Origin: Oceanospirillaceae bacterium
Lineage (GTDB): Bacteria; Pseudomonadota; Gammaproteobacteria; Pseudomonadales; Balneatricaceae
Assembly (NCBI GenBank): GCA_013215505.1
Contig: JABSQZ010000003.1
Coordinates: 1 to 64,000 of the forward strand
DNA length: 64,000 nt
Reading direction: 5' to 3'
The notes under the pieces are model-generated. The model did no database searches and was not told the origin of the DNA. It worked only from the letters and a program-made list of their open reading frames with translations. The translations under genes and the position numbers were made by a program. Below are positions 17,661 through 26,099 of this stretch, piece by piece; the stretch's first letter is position 1, and every line of letters begins with the position of its first letter.

Positions 17661-18416
17661 ATGTTTATTTTTAAAAAATTGTTTGCCGCCATTTTAATGC
17701 CAGTACCTATGGTGCTGATTATCACTGTTCTCGGGCTGTTATTGTTGTTATTCAGCCAACGACAGCGCCTTGGCAAGTGGCTGACGACTGGTGGTGTGTT
17801 GATGTTAGTTTTACTCAGTTCTACGCCAATTGCGAACTTATTGATCACACCATTGGAAAATCACTACCCAGCTTATAACCTGGATAAAGGCTCGGTAAAG
17901 TTCGTAATAGTATTAGGTAGCGGGCATACCTCAGATTCAAGGGTAGCTGTCACCAGCCAAATAGGCTCTGCCTCTCTGGCTCGTTTAATGGAAGGCATGC
18001 GCATCTATAAAGCTAACCCCGATGCCAAACTGATCTTTTCTGGGTGGGGGGGGACAGATCCTGTGCCTAATGCCGAGGTTGTTGCCAGGGTCGCTATAGC
18101 ACTGGGTGTACCTAAGACTGACATCATCAAAGAGCCCAGAGCCAAAGATACCCACGATGAAGCTGAAATGAATAAATCCGTTGTCGGCGATGCTCCCTTT
18201 GCACTGGTGACCTCTGCCGCGCATATGCCAAGAGCAATGGCGCTGTTTCAAAAGCAGGGGTTGATGCCTGTCGCAGCCCCTGCCAATTACTTAGTCAAAA
18301 ATAGCCCCGGGCAGAGTCCCAGTGTGAAATTCGATGCAGCAAACCTGGCAAAAAGTGAGAGTGCCATCCATGAGTACCTGGGGTTAGCCTGGGCTAAATT
18401 GCGCGGACAAATTTGA
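17661..18416 (+). CDS. elyC: envelope biogenesis factor ElyC (YcbC/SanA/YdcF family)
   Basis: The product of about 251 residues closely follows E. coli ElyC. It has two N-terminal membrane helices (FKKLFAAILMPVPMVLIITVLGLLLLLF and WLTTGGVLMLVLLSSTPIANLL). A periplasmic DUF218 domain follows, beginning VKFVIVLGSGHTSD, with LARLMEGMRIYKANPDAKLIFSG, AEVVARVAIALGVP and FALVTSAAHMPRAMALFQKQGLMPVAAPANYL. ElyC supports peptidoglycan and undecaprenyl-lipid carrier metabolism in E. coli. The frame extends 13 codons upstream to a TTG, but the ATG at 17661 aligns with the ElyC N-terminus. Confidence 0.85.
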   Translation: MFIFKKLFAAILMPVPMVLIITVLGLLLLLFSQRQRLGKWLTTGGVLMLVLLSSTPIANLLITPLENHYPAYNLDKGSVKFVIVLGSGHTSDSRVAVTSQIGSASLARLMEGMRIYKANPDAKLIFSGWGGTDPVPNAEVVARVAIALGVPKTDIIKEPRAKDTHDEAEMNKSVVGDAPFALVTSAAHMPRAMALFQKQGLMPVAAPANYLVKNSPGQSPSVKFDAANLAKSESAIHEYLGLAWAKLRGQI

Positions 18417-18587
18417 TTGCAGCGATGTTCTCAATAACGGGTAAGTGAATCCCCTCCAAACGGCATCATGCACTCAAGTTGTTGTCATTGTTTTTCAAAA
18501 ATACCAGGTTGTTTGTTTCGAAAACTTCTCTGCTGCAGCAGCTATAGGTCGTAGTTAGTTGAATAATCTTCTCGCCACAGATAGCAG

Positions 18588-19979
18588 TTAACTGCGCAGG
18601 CGAGTTAACACTAAGCTTAACCAGCTCTGGTAATACTCGAGTGGATCAGTGTCTAACTGCATTACAGGCACTGCTGCACTGGGTAATTTAACTTGCCAAG
18701 TGCAATCGCTAACGGATAGCGCAGTGCCGAGTGTCGTACCGGTGCTGTCCTCGCTGGCCAGTACTTTTTGTTGCGGGTTAAGTTGCTGTAACAAACTTAG
18801 GTACAGGTCATTACCGGCAAAACTGCCCTCGATATAGATATTTCCGCGCTGCTCTCCCTGTACCAAATCAAGACAATAGTGAGTGACAAAAGCGCAGTAT
18901 AGCGATGCCAGTGCACTGCACTGGCTGTCATTTAACTGCTCTGTAGGCCCTAAAATTTTCCCTTTAAATTGCTTAAATGGCCCGCCCTGATCGGCAAAAC
19001 AGGGCAGTGCATGTATCCCTAGCTGCATAATAGCATTCAGATCGATAGGGCCTGCAGACTGCTCAGTCGAGAGCGTCTGCCACTCTCGTCCACCCATAAA
19101 CCTGATGCAGGGTACAGCTTCACCAAAGGCGTTGACGTTTGCCAACATATCTTGCTGCTCTTGCAGAGTGTTTAAAGGTGCTCCGATAGCAGCTATCACT
19201 ACCCAGGTACCCGTAGAAATCACCGTGCAGGGAAGCTGTTTCTGTTTTATATAGGGAACCAGGGATGCGTTGCTATCGTGAATACCGTTGATAACCTGGC
19301 AGTCAGCGCTCAAACCTAATTGTGCAGCCAGAGCGGGCAGAACCGGGCCGAGTGACTGGCCGGTGGGCAGTAGCGGCGGGAACAGCTTTCGCCAGCCCAT
19401 ATTATCGACCAGCGATGAAAAACGGTTTTGCTGTGGGTTCCATAAATCTGTGTGACAGCCCAGGGAGGTGACTTCGCTGACCTTGATGCCGCTCATGCGC
19501 CAGCCCCAGTACTGTGGATACAGCAAAATACAATCGACAGTGGAAAATTGCTCGCTGAACTGCTGTTGCTGCCAATGCAGTTGTCTGCCAAGGTTAAGAC
19601 CCACACCTAGCGCAGGACTTAAACTCTGCGCATAAGAGGGGCGCTGCAGGTTGTATTGGAGATCGGCGCCGCTGCATACGTCAGACTCGTAATCTAGTAC
19701 CCCCAGGGCCATCTCATTACCGCTCAAGCAGACTGCGGTAGCCCCGTGAGTGGTGAAAGCGAGTTTTTTGATGGCGTATTGCTGTGCTAAGTTTTTAAGG
19801 TTTTCGCAGTACCACTGCCATATACCCTCGATGTCTAACTGCGGATAAGGTGTTTGTAGCAAGACCCCATTCGGCCGTTTTAGTACCGCTAGCTGCCGGG
19901 CATTGTTCAACGCTAAAGCGCAGATTTTTAGATTGGTTTTGCCTATGTCTAAAACGACGATGACATTGATTTTGCTCAT
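18588..19979 (-). CDS. rhaK: L-rhamnulokinase (FGGY family)
   Basis: The 463-residue FGGY carbohydrate kinase starts with the phosphate-1 loop VIVVLDIGKTNLKI. It has VINGIHDSNASLVPYI and a later ADP-binding motif VISTGTWVVIA, with GSFAGNDLYLSLLQQLNPQKV-like sequence near the C-terminus. It is the last gene of the rhaRSTPQUK operon, 35 nt after rhaU, matching RhaK of Rhizobium leguminosarum in position. It would phosphorylate L-rhamnulose for the RhaD aldolase. In Rhizobium RhaK is also needed for transporter activity, which may apply here. Confidence 0.88.
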   Translation of the reverse strand: MSKINVIVVLDIGKTNLKICALALNNARQLAVLKRPNGVLLQTPYPQLDIEGIWQWYCENLKNLAQQYAIKKLAFTTHGATAVCLSGNEMALGVLDYESDVCSGADLQYNLQRPSYAQSLSPALGVGLNLGRQLHWQQQQFSEQFSTVDCILLYPQYWGWRMSGIKVSEVTSLGCHTDLWNPQQNRFSSLVDNMGWRKLFPPLLPTGQSLGPVLPALAAQLGLSADCQVINGIHDSNASLVPYIKQKQLPCTVISTGTWVVIAAIGAPLNTLQEQQDMLANVNAFGEAVPCIRFMGGREWQTLSTEQSAGPIDLNAIMQLGIHALPCFADQGGPFKQFKGKILGPTEQLNDSQCSALASLYCAFVTHYCLDLVQGEQRGNIYIEGSFAGNDLYLSLLQQLNPQQKVLASEDSTGTTLGTALSVSDCTWQVKLPSAAVPVMQLDTDPLEYYQSWLSLVLTRLRS

Positions 19980-20014
19980 TGTATTTGGGTCTTATACTGA
20001 GATGAGATTAGAGG

Positions 20015-20329
20015 TTAATTTAGAAAAAACATTTCACAGAGTTCGACACTCTGGGGCTCATCGCTGGCCCCTTGAGTGAGCATATAGGGTGCCATGCTCG
20101 CCCACCATTTCTGCATTAACGGCTCTCGCTTAAGACCCGGCTGATCAAAGTCTTCTGACGCATCAAAAGAGGCAAATAGCTGTAAGCTTTGAGGCTGTAA
20201 ATAAATTTGGTAATTAGCGATTGAGTAACTTTTCAACAACTCTGTCAGTTCGGGCCATATTTGCTGGTGGCGCTGTAGGTATTGCTCCTCACAGCCGGCT
20301 TTTAATTGCATGACAAAAGCGTATCGCAT
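20015..20329 (-). CDS. rhaU: L-rhamnose mutarotase
   Basis: The 104-residue protein has the RhaM/RhaU pattern: MRYAFVMQLKAGCEEQYLQRHQQIWPELTELLKSYSIANYQIYLQPQSLQLFASFDA, with the conserved His near residue 21, and WWASMAPYM near the end. It interconverts the alpha and beta anomers of L-rhamnose, and is called RhaU in the rhizobial cluster. It begins 2 nt after the rhaQ stop, so it is tightly coupled to the permease genes. Confidence 0.92.
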   Translation of the reverse strand: MRYAFVMQLKAGCEEQYLQRHQQIWPELTELLKSYSIANYQIYLQPQSLQLFASFDASEDFDQPGLKREPLMQKWWASMAPYMLTQGASDEPQSVELCEMFFLN

Positions 20330-20331
20330 GG

Positions 20332-21324
20332 CTAACTCCCCCTGTGGCTAAATTTTTTGATCAGCACCGGCGTGGCAATCACGGAAATTAACATGCCGCC
20401 GATGATAATCGACATCACTATTCCCGGGACATTCAATAAACCTAAACCAAAGGTGACTATGCCCATCAAAAACACCGCGATGAAGACCCCGGGTATAGAC
20501 CCGGCACCACCCATGATGTTGACCCCGCCCAGAACCACCATAGTGATGATACTCAGCTCCCAGCCCAGAGCGATAGTCGGTCTGGTGCTGCCCAGGCGCG
20601 AGGTCAGTAACACTGCAGCGACGCCAGCCAGTGCACCGACTATGACAAACAGCAGCAGCCGATGGCGTTTAACATTGATACCTGAGTAAAAAGCGGCGGT
20701 TGGGTTGTTGCCAATCGCGTAGCAGCGTCGGCCAAAATTGGTCTTGTGCAGCAGCGCATAAAAAAACACTGCGGCTAGCAGAAACAGTGCAAACTCAAAA
20801 CTAAACACCCAGTAGATATAACCTTGACCAAAGTATTCAAAACCATCGGGGTAATCTTTAAGTACCTGGTCGCCGAGCAGAATATAGCTGATACCGCGAA
20901 ACAAACTCATAGTGCCGATAGTGACAACGATCGCCGGTATATCGAAATGGGTCACCACCCAGCCATTGAATAAACCGCAGAGTACCCCGACACTGATGCC
21001 GATAATCACAATTAACTCCAGGCCCAGGCCGTATTGGGCTGCGAAGCCCATTGCCACTGAAGAGAGTGCGATGATGGAGGCGATTGAAAGGTCGATGTCC
21101 CGACAGATGATCAACATGGCCAGGGGCAGTGCTACTATAGCTTTTTCGACAAAGTTGAAGGTGGCATCTGACAAATTCCAAACATCTAAAAAGTACGGTG
21201 ATGCGAAACTACACAAGGTAAAGACTAACGCTGTAATCAGTATTAAAAAGAACTCCCAGGGCAGTTTGATTGCCTTGAACCAGTCTTTTGACAGTTGCCA
21301 TTTTTGCTCTGTTATTTTTTCCAT
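20332..21324 (-). CDS. rhaQ: rhamnose ABC transporter permease
   Basis: The product of about 330 residues is a BPD_transp_2 (RbsC-like) permease with about 8-10 membrane helices. It contains ALPLAMLIICRDIDLSIASIIALSSVAMG, the conserved AIVVTIGTMSLFRGISYILLGD and NPTAAFYSGINVKRHRLLLFVIVGALAGVAAVLLTSRLGSTRP. The upstream in-frame codons overlap the previous permease gene, and the ATG at 21324 gives a natural N-terminus. It pairs with the other permease to form the membrane channel. The RhaP/RhaQ naming follows gene order in R. leguminosarum. Confidence 0.88.
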   Translation of the reverse strand: MEKITEQKWQLSKDWFKAIKLPWEFFLILITALVFTLCSFASPYFLDVWNLSDATFNFVEKAIVALPLAMLIICRDIDLSIASIIALSSVAMGFAAQYGLGLELIVIIGISVGVLCGLFNGWVVTHFDIPAIVVTIGTMSLFRGISYILLGDQVLKDYPDGFEYFGQGYIYWVFSFEFALFLLAAVFFYALLHKTNFGRRCYAIGNNPTAAFYSGINVKRHRLLLFVIVGALAGVAAVLLTSRLGSTRPTIALGWELSIITMVVLGGVNIMGGAGSIPGVFIAVFLMGIVTFGLGLLNVPGIVMSIIIGGMLISVIATPVLIKKFSHRGS

Positions 21325-21340
21325 GAAGCTAATTCCACTG

Positions 21341-22327
21341 TTAACGCGATGGCACAATTGCGGCGCTTTTTAAAATAATGCGCCCAGATTTTTTCTCGGC
21401 TTTGGAACTGGCGATAACCGCCAGGACAATCACAGCTCCGGAGATCGCCATCTGCCAGAAAGGTGAGACGCCAATCACCGGCAAGGAGTTATTGATCACC
21501 CCGATAAACACTGCCCCGAGCACGCAGCCGGTCACGGTACCTCTGCCACCCATTATGCTGATACCACCGATCACACAGGCGGATATCACTTGCAGCTCAA
21601 AGCCTGCTGCGACATCGACATAGGCGACTGCATAGCGTGAGACCCACAAGTAACCACAGAGCCCCGCCAGCAACCCTGAAATTGAAAAGGCGATAAACTG
21701 ACTGCGACCTACGTCAATGCCGGTGTAAAAAGCTGCGGTGGGGCTGTTGCCGGCGGCGTAAATTTCGCGACCTGAGCGGCTGTAGCGACAGAAATAATAA
21801 AAGATTCCTACCACCATAATCGATAGCCAGGAGAGCAGTGCCACCCCTAAATGTAAACTGCGCGGAATATGCATAAATGCTTCGGACATCTCATGAACAT
21901 TGACCCAGGCGCCTTCACTGAGTAGGAAAATAATGCCCCGGTAAATACTCATAGTGCCCAGTGTGACTACGATAGCTGGAATCTCTAATTTCCATACCAG
22001 CAATCCGTTGATCATGCCCATGGTCAAACCTAAGAGCATGCCAAATAGCATCAGCAAGGGGACTGGAAAATCCGGGTAGCTACTGTTTAACATCGCAACC
22101 ACCATACCGGTTAAGGCTAAGTTGGCGGCCACTGATAAGTCTATACAGCGGGTAATAATGACCAGCATTTGCCCCAGCGCTAAGATAATCAGGATAGAAG
22201 TATCGTTATAAGCTGAAAGCAAATTACTCAAGCTCAAAAAATCTTTGGCGACAGAACCCACCGATAGCAGCATAGCTAAGATCAGCAGGCACAGTAGTGC
22301 TTCGCGACTAGTGAATAGTTTTTTCAT
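21341..22327 (-). CDS. rhaP: rhamnose ABC transporter permease
   Basis: The product of about 328 residues is a second RbsC-like permease. LALGQMLVIITRCIDLSVAANLALTGMVVA, AIVVTLGTMSIYRGIIFLLSEGAWVN and NSPTAAFYTGIDVGRSQFIAFSISGLLAGLCGYLWVSRYA mirror the segments of its partner. The ATG at 22327 has a strong GGAGG and lies inside the end of rhaT (20-nt overlap), showing coupled translation. It is one half of the heterodimeric rhamnose channel. Confidence 0.88.
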   Translation of the reverse strand: MKKLFTSREALLCLLILAMLLSVGSVAKDFLSLSNLLSAYNDTSILIILALGQMLVIITRCIDLSVAANLALTGMVVAMLNSSYPDFPVPLLMLFGMLLGLTMGMINGLLVWKLEIPAIVVTLGTMSIYRGIIFLLSEGAWVNVHEMSEAFMHIPRSLHLGVALLSWLSIMVVGIFYYFCRYSRSGREIYAAGNSPTAAFYTGIDVGRSQFIAFSISGLLAGLCGYLWVSRYAVAYVDVAAGFELQVISACVIGGISIMGGRGTVTGCVLGAVFIGVINNSLPVIGVSPFWQMAISGAVIVLAVIASSKAEKKSGRIILKSAAIVPSR

Positions 22328-23825
22328 TGAGACCTCCGCTGGCCGCGCTGACAATTTTTTCTGCATTAAAATCTGCCCTGTGCCACTGCGCCACTTGCAG
22401 TCCCTCGCTCATCACAATAATACGATCGGACATGCCCATCACTTCGGGAAGCTCAGAGGAAATCATGATTACCGCCAGTCCCTGCTCGACTAATTCAGAC
22501 ATAAAACTGTGTACCGCCGCTTTCGAGCTGATATCAATGCCCTTAGTGGGTTCATCTAAAATGATCACTTTAGGTTTGGTTGCCAGCCACTTGGCGATAA
22601 CCACTTTTTGCTGGTTGCCCCCGGACAAATTGCCGACATGTTCGTGCCAGTCGGGGGCTTTGACCAACAGGCGGCGTGCGTAAGTATCAGCCAGTGCGTA
22701 TTCACTGCGCTGGTTGAGCAGTCCGTTTTTATTGATCTGATTGAGTTGTGGTAAGCCGATGTTCTGATAAATAGGTAGATCAAGTACCACCCCCTGGCTC
22801 TGGCGCTCCTCGGGAACATAGACGATACCGGCCTTAATCGCATCCGCGGGCGAGCGAATTGACAGGGGCTGGCCCTGCAGTTCTAGCGTGCCGTTTATAT
22901 TTTCTGAAACACCGTATATGGCCTGCATAAGTTCAGTTCGTCCGGCGCCAACCAGGCCGTAAAAACCGAGAATTTCGCCGCTGCGCAGTTCAAAATTTAT
23001 ATCGTTAAACTCAGTGGGGTGGGAAAAGTTCTGAGCTTTTAGGATCACATCTCCCAATGGCAGTTTTTGTTTAGGGTAAACCTGATCGACGGTTCTACCC
23101 ACCATCATAGTGACCAATTGCGCCTCGTCTATCTGGTCAATTTTTCCCTGGCCGACAAAGCAGCCGTCGCGGAATACTGTGTAGCGATCGGCAATGGCAA
23201 AAACTTCATCGAATTTATGGCTGATAAACATGATTGCGCAGCCGGAGGCTTTGAGCTTATTGACGATTTTATACAGCTCTTGGGTCTCGTGTATCGACAG
23301 CGCTGCGGTGGGCTCATCTAAAATGACCACTTTTGCGTCGAAGGAAAGTGCCCTGGCGATAGCGACCATGTGCCGCTGGCCGATACTTAAATGCCTGAGT
23401 AGCATATCCGGATCAATAGGTGCCTCTATATCAGATAAAATTTGCATCGCCTGGCGTCGCATTTCTTTCCAATCGAGGGTTTTAAAGGGACCATGGGTCA
23501 GATAGTGGCCGGTAAAAATGTTTTCCGTAACACTCAGCTCATCAAATAACACTGTCTCTTGGTGGATAGCGGTGATGCCTAAACTTCTGGCGGCATCGGG
23601 TGTGGCTAGTGATACTGTTTGCCCCTGAAGGCAGAGTTCCCCTGAGTCAGGTTGGTAGATTCCGGTCATGGTTTTAACTAAGGTCGATTTCCCAGCACCA
23701 TTTTCACCGATCAGGGCCATCACTTCGCCGGGATAGAGATCCAGTTGCACTTTGTCTAAGGCTTTGACCCCGGGAAATGCTTTACTTATTCCGCGCAGGG
23801 AATAAAAAGGTGCGACTTGAGGCAT
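22308..23825 (-). CDS. rhaT: rhamnose ABC transporter ATP-binding protein (two-domain)
   Basis: The product of about 505 residues has two ABC domains, as in RbsA/MglA sugar ATPases. The first has Walker A GENGAGKSTLVKTMTG, signature LSIGQRHMVAIARAL and Walker B KVVILDEPTAAL. The second has the degenerate Walker A GLVGAGRTELMQAIYG, signature LSGGNQQKVVIAKWL and Walker B VIILDEPTKGID. The frame extends 18 codons further upstream, but the ATG at 23825 starts the usual N-terminus before FYSLRGISKAFPGVKALD. The unrelated E. coli rhamnose symporter is also called RhaT; the rhizobial name is used here. Confidence 0.9.
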   Translation of the reverse strand: MPQVAPFYSLRGISKAFPGVKALDKVQLDLYPGEVMALIGENGAGKSTLVKTMTGIYQPDSGELCLQGQTVSLATPDAARSLGITAIHQETVLFDELSVTENIFTGHYLTHGPFKTLDWKEMRRQAMQILSDIEAPIDPDMLLRHLSIGQRHMVAIARALSFDAKVVILDEPTAALSIHETQELYKIVNKLKASGCAIMFISHKFDEVFAIADRYTVFRDGCFVGQGKIDQIDEAQLVTMMVGRTVDQVYPKQKLPLGDVILKAQNFSHPTEFNDINFELRSGEILGFYGLVGAGRTELMQAIYGVSENINGTLELQGQPLSIRSPADAIKAGIVYVPEERQSQGVVLDLPIYQNIGLPQLNQINKNGLLNQRSEYALADTYARRLLVKAPDWHEHVGNLSGGNQQKVVIAKWLATKPKVIILDEPTKGIDISSKAAVHSFMSELVEQGLAVIMISSELPEVMGMSDRIIVMSEGLQVAQWHRADFNAEKIVSAASGGLNEKTIH

Positions 23826-23880
23826 AGTGTATTTTCTTATAGTTGTTTTTTTACATATATAGTGTTCTTGAACAATCAAG

Positions 23881-23917
23881 GCGCTGCCCGGTCACTTTTT
23901 GCATACCCAGGCAGCGC
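23881..23917 (-). promoter_or_regulatory. intercistronic hairpin between rhaS and rhaT
   Basis: Arms GCGCTGCC and GGCAGCGC pair perfectly (8 bp, with further partial pairing inside). The hairpin lies 6 nt after the rhaS stop and before rhaT, and no T-run follows. This position is typical of hairpins that block 3'-to-5' decay and leave more binding-protein message than ATPase/permease message. Confidence 0.6.
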
Positions 23918-23923
23918 GAGTGC

Positions 23924-24916
23924 TTAGAATATATCAGCAAACTTGTGTACATTTGAAGCATTGTAGATAAAAGGTTCGCTCATCGCCGCTTCACCATTTT
24001 CATCTAATTGTGCATCGCCCAGACGACCCATGCCAATTTTGCTGTCGCTGCCATTACCTTTAACTAAGTTGTAAGCAATCATAGTCGCAGCGTAGCCCAA
24101 ATCTATCGGGTTCCAAATCGCGAAAGAATGTACCGCTCCCGAGTCGACGTGACCCGCTAGTTCAGAGGGAAGGCCTAAACCTGTGACAAAGACTTTGCCT
24201 ATTTTGCCCTGGTCTTTAACTGCTTGCGCTGCCGCTAAAATACCCACAGTAGTAGGGGCGATAATCGCCTTAAGGTCAGGGTAAGTTTTTAATAGCGCCA
24301 AGGTTTCACGGTAGCTCTTATCGGCTAAGTCATCACCGTAAACAGTCGCCACCAGATTTAAGTTACTGTAATTAGGCAGTACCTTTTTCATCTCTTCAAT
24401 CCAGATGTTCTGGTTAGTAGAGGTAGGTGTAGCACTGAGGATAGCGACATCGCCACCGGCAATGTTGGCAGCTTTGAGTGCGTCGGCAGCCAGTTTGATA
24501 TTCATTTCGCCGATCAGTTGGTTACTGGACGGGTTTAAGTGCATTTGACGACCCATCGCCGACACACCTGAATCCCAGGAGATAACCTTAATACCACGCT
24601 GTTGCGCTTTTTTAAGAATAGGCACCAAAGCATCAGTGTCGTTGGCGGAGACCGCGATAGCATCAACCTTTTGTGCGATAAGTGCACTGATTACTTCAAT
24701 TTGCCCCTCGGCAGTAGTGCTGGTCGGCCCTGTGTAAATGACTTTTACATTGCCTAACTCTTTGGCTGCCTCTTGAGCACCCTCATTAGCGGCTTCAAAA
24801 AAGCCTATACCCAGCGCTTTTACTACCAGGCCAATTTTTATTTCATCTGCACTTACTGTGCTCGACATCATGGCGAGCGCCACAGCGGTGGTGGCTAATA
24901 CTTTCTTAAAAGTCAT
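23924..24916 (-). CDS. rhaS: rhamnose ABC transporter substrate-binding protein
   Basis: The 330-residue protein has a signal peptide (FKKVLATTAVALAMMSSTVSA-DE). A Peripla_BP_4 domain like the rhamnose-, ribose- and AI-2-binding proteins follows: IKIGLVVKALGIGFFEAANEGAQEAAKELG, VDAIAVSANDTDALVPILKKA, and IKVISWDSGVSAMGRQMHLNPSS. It is the first transporter gene after rhaR, as in R. leguminosarum. It delivers L-rhamnose to the RhaP-RhaQ channel. Specificity is inferred from the complete surrounding rhamnose pathway. Confidence 0.92.
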   Translation of the reverse strand: MTFKKVLATTAVALAMMSSTVSADEIKIGLVVKALGIGFFEAANEGAQEAAKELGNVKVIYTGPTSTTAEGQIEVISALIAQKVDAIAVSANDTDALVPILKKAQQRGIKVISWDSGVSAMGRQMHLNPSSNQLIGEMNIKLAADALKAANIAGGDVAILSATPTSTNQNIWIEEMKKVLPNYSNLNLVATVYGDDLADKSYRETLALLKTYPDLKAIIAPTTVGILAAAQAVKDQGKIGKVFVTGLGLPSELAGHVDSGAVHSFAIWNPIDLGYAATMIAYNLVKGNGSDSKIGMGRLGDAQLDENGEAAMSEPFIYNASNVHKFADIF

Positions 24917-24971
24917 GGTCCGTCTCCGTTCTATTTATTGTTGTTGATCGCGTACCAGACGCCATCGGATT

Positions 24972-25754
24972 TTAAGTTGACGACTCTCCTGCAATAATGA
25001 GTCGACAGCCTGAAGCTTCTATCATTTTGATACTCTTGTTGCTGACACTTTGATCGGTGATCACAGTGTCTAACTCGTTCAGTGAGCAGATGATCATGCT
25101 GCTGCTCAAGGTGAACTTACTGCTGTCTACCAGTAAAATTCGCTGTTCGGTTTGTCTTAACAGACGTGTAGTGCCCTGTACTATCTGCGGATCTGTTTCC
25201 ATCACCCCCAGATTGCCTAAACCCTGAGCGCCAAAAAACATTTTGCTGGCGTAGAAGCGGCTGGTGCCGTCTTCCGGGTAGGGGCTGAGAATTAAATTTT
25301 GCTCCCGGTAAATTTTACCGCTGGGTACTGTGACGCTACATTTCCCCTCCTTTAACAGGAAGTCGGCAATCATAAAAGAGTTGGTCATCACATCTAACTG
25401 CAGATGCTTAATGTGTTCTGCCATCATAAAGGCGGTGGAGCCGCCGCCGATGATGATTGACTCCCCCTCTTTACACAGTGCCGCTGCGGCCAAGGCGATG
25501 CTTTTTTTCGCTTTAGCATTAATTGATTGGCTGATTGCAAATGGCCGTCCCGCCAACCCGGTCGAGGTGGGTGGGTGTAGCGATTCTGCGCCGCCGCGCA
25601 CTCTCCTGAGTTTGTCTTCGGAGTGTAAAAAATTAACGTCGCGGCGGATGGTTGCCTCAGAGGCATCCAGTAGCTCAACCAGGTAACTGATAGTCACTAC
25701 CGGTTTAGCCGCGGCCTCTGCGAGAATAATTCTATGTCGTTCACGTTCGTGCAT
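24972..25754 (-). CDS. rhaR: DeoR family regulator of rhamnose genes
   Basis: The product of about 260 residues has a DeoR winged helix at the start (HRIILAEAAAKPVVTISYLVELLDASEATIRRDVNFLHSEDKLRRVRGGAESL). A sugar-phosphate-isomerase-like sensor domain follows (IIIGGGSTAFMMAEHIKHLQLDVMTNSFMIADFLL). The ATG at 25754 has AAGGAG before it. It heads the minus-strand transport operon and faces rhaD, the position of RhaR in Rhizobium. DeoR proteins usually repress and release on a phosphorylated pathway sugar, so rhamnulose or its 1-phosphate are candidate inducers. It is unrelated to the AraC-type RhaR of E. coli. Confidence 0.9.
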   Translation of the reverse strand: MHERERHRIILAEAAAKPVVTISYLVELLDASEATIRRDVNFLHSEDKLRRVRGGAESLHPPTSTGLAGRPFAISQSINAKAKKSIALAAAALCKEGESIIIGGGSTAFMMAEHIKHLQLDVMTNSFMIADFLLKEGKCSVTVPSGKIYREQNLILSPYPEDGTSRFYASKMFFGAQGLGNLGVMETDPQIVQGTTRLLRQTEQRILLVDSSKFTLSSSMIICSLNELDTVITDQSVSNKSIKMIEASGCRLIIAGESST

Positions 25755-26099
25755 AACTTCTCCTTTGATCAAATATGACCGAATAAAAAATCATTTTCAA
25801 GCTTTTTATGAAATAATTTGAATGAAGTTGACTGTTTGTGCAAGTTATTGTACATTTTGATGATTGTCTTTGAGTGATTTTGATTTAAATTGACAGGTTT
25901 TGCTTCTGTAACCTGGATTTTATAGCTTTTCTTTTTTATCTACAATTGCCAATAGAGTGAAAAGCGACCCCAGGTCATTACTCAATCCCTCAAAGTGAGC
26001 GAGAGTTACAATTCAGTCACTATACAAAGTAGATGCCCGATGCATTGAAGCTCGCCATAACTGTATTTTAATAATGATTAGTCAACGAGGTTGCATTTA
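25755..26099. promoter_or_regulatory. rhaR-rhaD divergent promoter/operator region
   Basis: TTGACT (25828-25833) and TACATT (25851-25856) are separated by 17 nt and make a plausible sigma-70 promoter facing rhaD. Overlapping and following it are direct repeats ATTTTGAT at 25854-25861 and 25877-25884, 23 bp apart, which resemble DeoR-type half-sites. The spacing would let RhaR block the promoter. Binding is inferred. The leader to rhaD would be about 240 nt. Confidence 0.5.

Noticed and set aside
20912-21373. Plus-strand frames opposite the rhamnose permease and ATPase genes (also 20357-20689 and 22327-22683)
   Set aside because: They are shadows of conserved membrane and ATPase genes and show no independent features.
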